Below, piece by piece: positions 55,081 through 64,000 of a stretch of DNA of 64,000 nucleotides. The position numbers and the translations under genes are program-made. The DNA comes from Tetracentron sinense. Lineage: Eukaryota; Streptophyta; Magnoliopsida; Trochodendrales; Trochodendraceae. The stretch's first letter is position 1; every line of letters begins with the position of its first letter. Below the pieces are notes generated by a model that had not been told where the DNA came from, searched no databases, and saw only the letters and a program-made list of their open reading frames with translations. Location of the stretch: positions 35,596,441-35,660,440 of the forward strand of contig CM026568.1 in assembly GCA_015143295.1 (NCBI GenBank), given 5' to 3'.

Positions 55081-55929
55081 CTACTGCCGAGAAATTGGTG
55101 GTGTTGCTGGCAAGGGAGGCTGGCTATAGAAACCAACTTCAGATCCCTGAAAATTCTGATAAGGATTTGGAGGGGACGGGTAAGGAGGCATGCCTGTAAC
55201 TGGCAACCCCACCATCGGATAACTAGGCAAAGGTGGCGGCCTTTGTGGGGCTGTACCGTAACTGTATGGTACACTTGTCATAGATCCAGCTGTCCGCATG
55301 AACTGGGCTGCTTGGGGTGGTGGAAAAGCTGGCAGTGGTGGTGGCGGTGGCTGCTGCACCGCAGGATCTGGATTAGACATTGGGGATGATGATGACGGAG
55401 GTGGCTGCTGATGTGTCAGTTGTTGGGAGGTGGATGTGGACTTGTGTTGGAGAGACTCAGGATGTGGAAAAGGTGGTGGTGGTGGTTGAGAATGCTGAGG
55501 TGGTATGTAAGAAGATGGACCACTTTCAAGTTTAGGCCTCTTCTCAGAAGGATAATCACCGGAAGATTCATTTATTGGGTTGCCTATGACACCCTCTGAC
55601 GCCAGGGAGGAGAGAACGTAGGTGAGCATCTGGGCTGAGGAGGTTGAAGCTGCAAGCTTTGCTGCCACTGCAGCAGCTGCAGATTTCCTGGGGTCTTCTT
55701 CAATGTGTGCAGATTTCTCGGGAAAAGAATGTTCCTGTCGAGTGTACATCACCTGAGTTGATTGTTCTTTGTTTCCACTGATGGCCGGAGTTTCGGGAAT
55801 AAAACTGGGAGGCACTTCAGCAAAGGTGTTTGCTTCCTTTAACCTCTGGTCAGCTAGCAACTGCCCGCTGTTGCAATTGAGTAACTGTTTGCAGATATTG
55901 CCCACCTTTTCTGACTGCGGTTGAGCATC
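55081..55929 (-). CDS. RPRD/CID-type RNA polymerase II regulator, C-terminal exon only
   Basis: The minus-strand exon starts after a TTTTTCAG acceptor (55930-55932) in phase 0 with DAQPQSEKVGNICKQLLN and ends at TAG 55081-55083, giving 282 codons. It has the helix RKSAAAAVAAKLAASTSSAQMLTYVLSSLA (shown here in part: AAAAVAAKLAASTSSAQML), then SEKRPKLESG, then a long proline-rich tail (QPPPPPFPHPE, SYGTAPQRPPPLPSYP) that ends in PPISRQ. This is the C-terminal layout of plant 'regulation of nuclear pre-mRNA domain' proteins, which carry an N-terminal CID that binds the Pol II CTD. That N-terminal part is not in this exon. Upstream exons were not identified within the next 8 kb, so the gene either continues past 64000 or is a fragment. 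Confidence 0.8.
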   Translation of the reverse strand, partial: DAQPQSEKVGNICKQLLNCNSGQLLADQRLKEANTFAEVPPSFIPETPAISGNKEQSTQVMYTRQEHSFPEKSAHIEEDPRKSAAAAVAAKLAASTSSAQMLTYVLSSLASEGVIGNPINESSGDYPSEKRPKLESGPSSYIPPQHSQPPPPPFPHPESLQHKSTSTSQQLTHQQPPPSSSSPMSNPDPAVQQPPPPPLPAFPPPQAAQFMRTAGSMTSVPYSYGTAPQRPPPLPSYPMVGLPVTGMPPYPSPPNPYQNFQGSEVGFYSQPPLPATPPISRQ

Positions 55930-55932
55930 CTG

Positions 55933-57653
55933 AAAAATGAAATATATATTGAAACATATTATGCATACTATGTCAAAAATTGGATTTCCTTATTTCCCCG
56001 ACTGATCGAGTAAGCTTTCTTTCGAGTGTACGATGTAAGTCATGAGTATAGTGAGAGTCTATTGTTCATACGGTTAGGATCCTCCAATTGTGTGATTTTT
56101 GGCCACTGGCCAACCAATGGACAGTCTAAATAGATGAATACTTGCATCATCTGTATGGTAGGGAACTAGGAGCCATGACAGTATAATGATAGCCGGTGAT
56201 TCTCTAATAAATAACATTGATAATGACGTTAAAGACTGAATGTAATGCAATCAATTAACTTTTGAAAGAGAAAGATATAAAAAAATATTTAGAAGTTAAA
56301 TGCATTGTCACTTGAAAGAACGTTTTGAGTAAATTAAAACCTTCTACTAGCACCTCTGTCACCTTCATGACTGATTAGTTTGGGTCAATCACTTGCTTGG
56401 AACTTTTTCAATTCTTTCTTATTCAGAGCCCTTGTAGGACAGCCACCATATACATAATAGAAAATGGAAGACAATTATCATGTCCCAGTTTCTGATAAAT
56501 TTGGTAATAGTTATTTCTGGTCTGTGGACCTAAGGAACTTTGGGACACTGCTTGAGCATACAATTTAGCTTCTTGATCTCTTCAAATAGGTATTTCTCAG
56601 GTGAAAGAGATTAAAACCTGATTGCCACCAAGGTGGTAGAGTTGGAAGATAAAAGTAAAAAGGTTTGAGATGAGAACAGTAGCACCCCAAAAAATCATTA
56701 TGACTAAAGAAAGTCCTGGTACCATCTCCACATTGTGTGCGAATGGATCATGGAATTCCCAACAAAACCTAAAATAATGTTTTCCATGTTTGTATGGCAA
56801 TATTAGGAAAAGTGGAATGAAAAAAATAACAATATAGCACTAGGAAGGGAGAATATGCACAGAACTCAGATAGAATCTAGAAGGTCCAACAGAATAAGAA
56901 TTTCTATCCTGACCTATTCTAGAAATTGAATACTACGCATCCAGTCTGTTAAGATTTTATGATGCAAATGATTGCATACTATGTTGCATGGGGATGTATA
57001 ATAATGTCAGAACATAGTTGCTAGCTGTTTTGATCTGATGAAAAGGAACAGAACGGGATTTTCGGTTTTGCAACAGGATATTTTTTAATTCCAAAAGAAA
57101 TCACATAGTTTTACAATAATAAGGGTGAGGGTGTGTTCTATCATATATGAAGGCATGAAATGATGCAATGGCACATTTTGAAAACTGAAGTTTTTATGAA
57201 AATGGGTAGCATTCACAATCCATGGAAAACATTTAATATACGATAAAAAAAAAAATTACCCAACAGCACATCTAGAACTGCGGCAGCAAGAGTCCATGGA
57301 GTTTTAGACCCCGCACCAATTGGCGCTGGTATTCCATTGTCAAAGGATGTGTAACATAACTTATAAACAATTCTTAAATTCTTCAACAAGATCTAAGCCA
57401 ATACGGTCAGATTTGCTGGTTTAGGTTAGCTCAGATTATAGATCTCACCCTAATTTCTGGTTTAATTCATTCAAATTCAAACAATCCACATCTCGTACCA
57501 ACAGTGGGTTTGGGCTCTTAGCACGGTTACAGATTTGGAAGAATAAGAGCAGTTTATGAGCTATAGAAATGTAACAAGCATCATAGAGAGCTAAACAGAA
57601 TTACATAGTTGGATGTTCCAAGAATTACATAGTTGGATGTATGGAACCAGTTA
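55933..57653 (-). other. Probable RPRD intron
   Basis: AT-rich DNA without a firm coding match. A stretch at 57253-57345 has an open minus-strand frame (see findings), but I cannot place it in the gene. Confidence 0.45.
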
Positions 57654-57770
57654 AATTTTTTTTTGTTTTTGTCAATTTATTAGCAGCTATGCTGGGATCA
57701 AGCCCAGACACCTCAAGCTTGTGCCTAAAAGCATTTCAACTCAACTGGCTGAGATTAAAAAATAAAGTAA
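57654..57770 (-). mobile_element. tRNA-derived SINE (tentative)
   Basis: On the minus strand a CAGCCAGTTGAGTTG segment (A-box position) precedes GGGCTTGATCCCAGC (B-box like), and the copy ends in an A-rich tail. It is about 110 bp long. The target duplication is unclear. Confidence 0.5.
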
Positions 57771-59732
57771 GAAGCCAAGATTAAAATCCAGATACAACTT
57801 AGAGAAAGAAAACTTTAAAAATTGAAATACAAAGTACAGCTAAGTAAATTTTTATTATTATTATTATTATCAGTAAGCAGAGCTCTCATAAGCAGGCGAA
57901 GCTTCAGGGTCACCTTTCCTTCAATGAAAGGAGTAAGGCCCTACCTTTCCAGGAAGAGCGATCCGGGGCCAGTATTCCTGCAAGGAATGGAGTCCGGCCC
58001 ACCCAAAGAAAAAAGCAGACCCCTTGCTTTGCTCCTCTATTGCATTAAAGATCAAATGGATAGCAAATACCAAAAAAAAGAGTTCACAAGGAGGTGAACT
58101 CGAAAAGGAAAAACAAAATAGACCCAGAATAAGAAAATAAGAAAAGGAGAAAACAAAAACTCCAAAGCTACCAAAGGAGAAAGACTTAAAACCACAGAGG
58201 AAGGTCCCCTACGTCCTCAAACTCTTCATGAACCGGGAAAAAGGCCAAAATAAGATGATGGATACAAATCCAAAGAAGGGGTTGAGACAGGGAGAGATCA
58301 TAAAAAACTCTCGAGTTCCTCTCCTTCCAAATACACCAAGCTACGACTCCCAAAAAGGAAGGACCAAATCACCTCACCCGAGTTGTCCAAACACACCGAT
58401 GGCCAACAAGATAAGAAGTCCCAAAGGGATAAGGGAAAGACCCAAGGAACTCCCAATCGAGAAAGGAAAGAATCCTCAAATACTACGAGCAAAAGGGAAA
58501 TGCAACAACAAGTGGTTACCAATTCATTTGCTTGGAGATGTAGAAAGCAATAGTTTGCTAGCCTTCACCCTCTACTTTTCAAGTGACTGGTTGTGAGAAT
58601 CTTATCTAATGCCACAGTCCAAAGGAAGAATGATATCTTAGACGGAACCCACCTATTCCAAACAGACCTGTGAGGAAATAGAAGAAAATTGGCTACTGCT
58701 AATCTTGGACCATACCCTAGAATCCCTACCAAAACAGCCCGGTAGTGAGCCATCTAGGCAACCCAATAACCTAACCAAGTCTTCTACCTCCCAATCGTTG
58801 AGCCGTATCCTAAACTTTGGGAACCACACCTTCTTAGCCGCTACCCTATCCAAATAATCCACCGCTGAAGTTAACTGATCTATGACTAAGAAAAAGAGGT
58901 TCCTAGAATCATCTTTCAAATTAGATTGGCCGCACCAGGGGTCCTCCCAAAACCTAACTTCTTTCCCACTCCCCGCCACAAACCTAAGATTCTCCAAAAA
59001 CACCAAAGACCATCTCAAAATTCCTTTCCACAACCCTAGCCTATGAGACCCTTTCACCTCTCTCGTCTCCTAGCACAATTTCAACCCAAACTTAGCTACA
59101 AATCTCCAAAGTCATTTACTTAACAGAGCGTTGTTCACCTCCACCAGAGGTTTCATGTTTAACCACCCACCTTCTGCGAAAGACACATGATCCCAAGACA
59201 CTAACGGATACTTCTTCCTTTCAACTTCCCTCTGCATCCTCCCTAGTCTATGGGCAATCAGACATGGAATAGTTAGCATAGACAGAAAGAAGGTGTGTTA
59301 ACTGCTCAGGGTTCTCTTGACTAAGGTTAGTTTGCCACCTTGGAGAGGAAAGAGGATTTCCAACCTACTTGCCTCTTAGAGAACCTATCAATCACTTTTG
59401 ATTTATACCTTGCTCAAAAGGGTATGCCTAGATATTCCAAAGGGAGGGTGCTTGTCCAACACTCGAGGCGGGTTGCTAGCTATTCAATATTTGGCACCTC
59501 CCACTCCTATAATTTTGCTCTTGGCCAAATTAACTTCCAGACCCGACACCACTTCAAAGCATCAAAAACACAACGAAGATGAACCACCTAACTGCACTAA
59601 GGGTCACACATTAATAAAGTAACTCTGCAAACTAGAGGTGAGAAATGACCAAGTCCTCTTGCCCCCCACCAAACCCTTCAAACACTTTTCTCTTCCACTC
59701 TAGAGATCATTTGGCTCAGCACCTCCGAGACC

Positions 59733-60532
59733 CATAGTAACAAAAGTTCTCCAATAATTCCCGAATTGTATCTGAACAATTCATTTTTAAAGGGGTAACA
59801 TTTAAAAAGACTTCTCTTTCCCGAACTAACAAATAATTTTCGAACGAACGAATTATTCCGAACTTATGCCGAACTCAAGGAAGATTTCTCACAAATTATT
59901 TGTTCATACTTATTCGGAATTCTAAAATAGGATTGAGGGTAAAATGGACTTTCTATTAGCAATAAAATTATTACAAAGAACTTGAGACTTATTTCACACT
60001 GAGAAATCTCCAATTGAGAGAAAAAAAAAGATGATTTTGCACGTTGGTTAGTCTATTAAATTTCGACCGAACTGAGAGAAAATATGATTTGTGTTATTTA
60101 TTCTAAGCTATTTATATATTTTGCTATATTACTATGTTATGCCAAACAAATACACTCATATATTGCTTTTCTGATTTTATCTATTAAGATTATTATTTAT
60201 CTCGTTTCTATACAGTTTTGAATTGCTTATATAATCTGATTTGCATATACAAACATGTAATCTAGATGATTCTTTTCTTTTAAATTATTTTTTCTTGAGT
60301 TTGCGAGTTTACATAATGTTTTTTTGTTCTTTAAGAATTGGGATAAATGTCTAACATAGTAAGAGAGGTCAATACATCCAGATTGGTAGATGGATTAGTT
60401 GATATCACGTTCTTATTTTTTATAATTATCAACTTTTATTTTTCAAACTTATCCCGAATTTGCTGATTTTTTCCCTTTTTTTCGAACTTAACCTCTGCCG
60501 AATAATTCCCGAATCCAAACTTTGTTACTATG
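59733..60532. mobile_element. hAT-type MITE, CATAGTRACAAA family, copy 2 (long form)
   Basis: CCGAGACC at 59725-59732 and CTGAGACC at 60533-60540 form an 8-bp duplication with one change. The ends are CATAGTAACAAAAGTTC and CATAGTAACAAAGTTTGG (inverted). It is 800 bp, against 313 bp for copy 1, and it splits the LINE. Confidence 0.82.
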
Positions 60533-61138
60533 CTGAGACCAAGGTAAACTAAAATTGAGAACAAGGATACCCTTATCTTAGCCCCTGAGAGCTCTTAAAG
60601 TAACCTCCGGGACTACCACTGAACAAAATTGAAAATGAGGCATCCATGTAGCAATGCTTTCATCGACTCCTTCCACTTCACCCCAAATCCCTCCCTCCAC
60701 TTCACCCCAAATCCTATTCTGAATAACATATAGTCTAGGGAGTCCCAACTCCGAACACACATAATCATAAGCTTTCTCTAAATCTAGGCTACACAAAATC
60801 CTAGGGGTTTTAGATCTAACTCAGGCATCAATGCATTCATTTGCTATCAAGACCTCATCCAAAATATGTCTACCCCCTACAAACGCACTAGTAAGGGGAG
60901 ATCAATAAATCCATGACACCCTTAAGTCTGGCTGCTAAGAATTTTTTAATGATTTTGTAAACGCTTCCTACTAGATTGATCGGCTGAAAATCCCTTAATT
61001 CTTGAGCTCTGGGTTTTATCAAATCGATGTTTGGCAGATAGCTCCTGCATCACTGCCATGAAATCCTTTCCCACAATGTCTCAACAGTGATTATAGAATT
61101 CTAGAGAGAAACCATTAGGTCCAGGAGCTTTATAACTT

Positions 61139-61325
61139 TTTTTTTTTTTTTAATGTAATAGAGGGTGTCACAAACCCTTCAAGGCAAGGGCTAATCCCTT
61201 TGGGTGCCCACACCGGCCAACTTGTAATTTTCCCTACGGACACCAGGGTAAGTCGAGGAGTGGGAGTTGAACACACAACCATAGAGAGCAAACCTAGGAC
61301 GCTAGCCAACTACACCAACCCATAG
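61139..61325 (-). mobile_element. tRNA-derived SINE inside the LINE
   Basis: The minus strand has GTTGGTGTAGTTGGCTAGCG (A box) and TGTTCAACTCCCACTCC (B box) at the usual tRNA spacing, then a unique body and an A-tail (T-run at 61139-61151). It interrupts the LINE RT region. Confidence 0.72.
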
Positions 61326-62540
61326 CACTTCAGCCACCTTAAAAGGCTTCTCTAGATTCTCTCTCTACGCTTCTAACAAGTCATCAAAGTCTAAGCCATC
61401 CAATTTCGGCCTCCAAGTCTGCTACTCCAGATACAACTCTTTGTAGAATGAGACAACACTCTCCTTAATCTTCCTCTCATTCTCCTTCCACTCTACATTA
61501 CCCTGATTTTGTTGGTACAGTTCTTACGACAATAATTTGCCACCTAATGGAAAAACTCCGTATTACGATTCCCCTCCTTGAGCCACCTAACCCTCGCCTT
61601 CTGCTCTAATTTATCTCCTCCAATCTCAACACTTGTTTGAAATTCAATATATTAGCCTCCCATGTAGATATCTCCTCCTACAAAACTGGCCCCCTATCCT
61701 CTTTAGTGTCAATCTCATCTATTTCTTGCAAAAGCTTAGCCCTTTTAACATTCATATCCACAAACACTTTCCTGCTCCACACCTTAAGGCTTGCTTTAAG
61801 GCTTTTAACTTGAGGCCAAAGATCGTGCTTGCTAACCCCCAAAATTTATGTGTATTCCAAAACTTTTCCACCATTCAAATCTGGAAAAAAAAAGAAGCAT
61901 CCTGATGCTAACAAAATTGGAAAATGATCAGACATGGACCTAGTCAAGGTTGATTGAGTGACATCAATGAAGTGCTTTTCCCACCTCATGCTAAGTAAAA
62001 ATCTATCAATTTTGCTTGCCTCTAAGGGACTCTGAGCTCCCGACCACGTATATTATTGCCTTCCTTTCAAAGGATAATCCATCAAATCATGCATATCTAT
62101 AAAATCTCCCATAATCTGCAAAATCCTAGTTGTTGAGATACCCCCTTTCCTTTCTGAGGCAAAGAGAACACAGTTGAAGTCTCCCACTATACACTATGGT
62201 AAATCCCACCTAACACTCACATCCTCAAGTTCCTACCAAAAGACATCGAAAACAACTGAGTATGAAATTGCCCAAAAGCTCACTGAATGACTTCTCAAAA
62301 CAATCTCTTACCCATGAACAAGACCTCATTTGATCCAGCAAAGCCAGAACAACAGAACTGACAAAGATCAAATTAACCTTGCATCGAGTCCAACACTTTC
62401 AATAACCACTATGCCTCACAGCATAGGATGTCCAACAGTTCCATGAGGTCCAAGTCCTCAAAATATGAGCATCTACAGCTCTAAGCCCGGAGATGAAACT
62501 CAAGCAAATATTGCTAATTGTTGCAGATATAATTTAAAGA

Positions 62541-63723
62541 AAATCACATAAAAATTGTGATTATGTTGTTAACCTAACAAGGCACCTAATAAAAGCAAAA
62601 GCCAACTTGGAGTAAGAGAAGCAATTCTTTCTAAATTGTTGTCATAAGCCTCATTGGCCTAGTTCCCACTTAACTTTTCCACCTTCTCTTCGAAAAGAAT
62701 TTGTGTTACTTTTGCCACAAGAAAAGGTGCCCAAAGTAAATGACTTCGCAAAATTATTGAAGAATTAAAAAGATTTGTCCTATTTTTTGGATATAGATAA
62801 AAAAAACATAGTGACAAAGTCGGGGTTCAAGAATAATTCGGCAATGGTCAAGTTCGAAAAAAATTAGAAAAAAATAATTATTATAAAAAGATAGCTAATA
62901 ATTTGATTAGACAATACACAAAATAAGTAATTTACTTTGTTGAAACTAAACGAATTATTGTGAAATTCGTGAATAATTTATATAATTCAAGAATAATTCG
63001 ACAAATTATTCGGCAAACCTAAAATTCGCAAATAATTCATGAATTTTTAAAAATTCAAAGAATTTTGTTACTATGAGTAAAAGGTAATTCTGTTATACAG
63101 TTTTTTTTTTATAAAATATAAAATCAAAGGATATTTTGACATCACTAGGTATGTGATGTAAATCAGTTGAACAGGTACTCGAGCAATTTTTGGAACGTTG
63201 AGATCAAAGGAAATTAAGTCGAAAAACCTAGCACCAACTTCAAACATTTATAAGTTATGATCCTAATATCACCACGTAAGAGTACTCAAAATGTGCATAT
63301 CGACAAGACCGTCGATATGGCAATAAACAGGAGTTCATTGCCGGTTTTCAAGCCCAAAAAAGCGTGTTGGGGATCAAACCACATTTTTAAGAAAAACTTT
63401 CTATTTCTAGTAAGTTTCTATTTAACGTATTTTTAGAATTTTTGAGTCCATTTTGTTTTAAAAGACCTTAAAATTATCAATTTAAGGTTACAATACGAGT
63501 TTTGGGATTTTTCGTGTTTTTTTTACTATTTTAGCTTATTTTTACTATAAATGGGAAAATTAGGGCTGTGAAAGTATTTAAACTACCGCTTAGAGAAGTC
63601 TATCAATTTTTGGTGAATACTGAATTTCATATTCTTTAGAGACTATTCTTGTTTACCTTGTGGATTCAAGGTTGGTTCTTGGAAGGAGACGGTGATCTCT
63701 TGTTTCTATTTCACGTTTCAATC
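62541..63723. other. Intergenic or intronic, no gene seen
   Basis: AT-rich DNA apart from the MITE at 62807-63075. No exon of the RPRD gene could be recognised. Confidence 0.5.
62807..63075. mobile_element. hAT-type MITE, CATAGTRACAAA family, copy 3
   Basis: The ends are CATAGTGACAAAGTCGGGG and, inverted, CATAGTAACAAAATTC. It is in opposite orientation to copy 1, and the words GAATAATTCGG and AAACGAATTATTG are shared. The flanks do not show a clear duplication. Confidence 0.75.
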
Positions 63724-63940
63724 ATTGTAGTCAAAATGTCGCCTAGGCTACCGCCTCACCTAGCCAAGACTCCTATCGCCTAGGTCATGATCTAGGTGGA
63801 CACTCATTAAATCTTATATAATATAAACAAAATAAATAAATTTTGATCGCCTAGGCATCGCCAAACCAACGCCTAGGCATCGCCTCGCCTCACCTAGGGA
63901 ACCCCGCCTAGGCGTCGCTTGGACGCTTTGACTACACTGG
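63724..63940. mobile_element. hAT-type MITE, 8-bp TSD TTTCAATC
   Basis: TTTCAATC lies at 63716-63723 and 63941-63948. The ends ATTGTAGTCAAAATGTCGCC and CCAGTGTAGTCAAAGCGTCC are inverted. The interior is rich in GCCTAGGC. A worn relative lies at 41925-42380. Confidence 0.85.
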
Positions 63941-64000
63941 TTTCAATCTACGTTAGTGTCTGTATGACAACAATTATAAAATATAGCCCTAGACTAACAA

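Larger units (their letters stand above)
57843..62540 (-). pseudogene. LINE/L1 ORF2 remnant, nearly full order, interrupted by a MITE and a SINE
   Basis: Read on the minus strand from 62540 downward: endonuclease text (CIVGDFNCVLFASERKGG, then FLLSMRWEKHF and SDHFPILLA) at about 61890-62220; reverse transcriptase text (PGPNGFSLEFYNHCWDIVG at about 61080, and LDLEKAYDYV near 60780); then GSGKEVRFWEDPWCG near 58950; then the zf-RVT segment near 58400-58700. The 3' end is TTACTGATAATAATAATAA at about 57848-57875. Many stops and shifts are present. The hAT MITE 59733-60532 and the SINE 61139-61325 are inserted in it. Confidence 0.88.

Noticed and set aside
1..64000. tRNA genes, intact rRNA genes, riboswitches
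   Set aside because: None was recognised. The tRNA-like boxes seen belong to SINE-type repeats with A-tails.

Overview
This is plant nuclear DNA. It is AT-rich, has spliced genes with GT-AG introns, and is mostly transposable elements. The genes point to a land plant: a plastid tetrapyrrole enzyme, a TPD1-type secreted ligand, a membrane-anchored ubiquitin-fold protein, and a GRAS factor that looks like RAM1, a gene kept mainly by arbuscular-mycorrhizal hosts. I read it as a eudicot or other broad-leaved angiosperm, but I cannot name the species.

Host genes: (1) a TPD1-like gene at 2137-3566 (+), three exons. (2) GSA1, glutamate-1-semialdehyde 2,1-aminomutase, at 19407-24672 (+), three exons and apparently intact. 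A broken duplicate of its last exon and 3' flank lies upstream at 9951-16380. (3) A RAM1-like GRAS regulator at 36653-38795 (+), two exons. (4) A MUB gene at 39688-48892 (-), whose 118 codons are spread over 9.2 kb. Its last exon (56 nt) encodes the CSCSIL prenylation tail. (5) The last exon of an RPRD/CID-type RNA polymerase II regulator at 55081-55929 (-). Its upstream exons were not found and may lie past the right edge. These genes form no common pathway.

Mobile DNA fills the rest. Many elements have target-site duplications that I could read directly. There are three solo LTRs: 10143-12559 (GCTAC), 13841-15252 (GGTTT) and 46083-48245 (TTGAC). A complete hAT transposon with an uninterrupted 700-aa transposase lies at 50090-54044 (GCCGCAGT). 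There are two Helitrons on the minus strand and one probable one on the plus strand. LINE/L1 remnants lie at 8290-9700, 20550-21270 and 57843-62540. There are also hAT, Harbinger and Mutator-type MITEs, two or three SINE-like copies, and a roughly 740-bp foldback element at 26739-27475.

Organelle DNA is present too. Positions 31435-31734 are a decayed nuclear copy of the plastid 23S-4.5S rRNA region.

Layout: 1-3.6 kb TPD1-like gene and leader; 3.6-9.9 kb repeats, a Harbinger element and a LINE; 9.95-16.4 kb GSA pseudogene split by retroelements; 16.4-19 kb Helitron and Mutator-like element; 19.4-24.7 kb GSA1; 24.7-36 kb repeats, foldback, Helitrons and plastid insert; 36.6-38.8 kb RAM1-like gene; 39.7-48.9 kb MUB; 50.1-54.0 kb hAT; 55.1-64 kb RPRD 3' exon with a LINE-filled upstream region.
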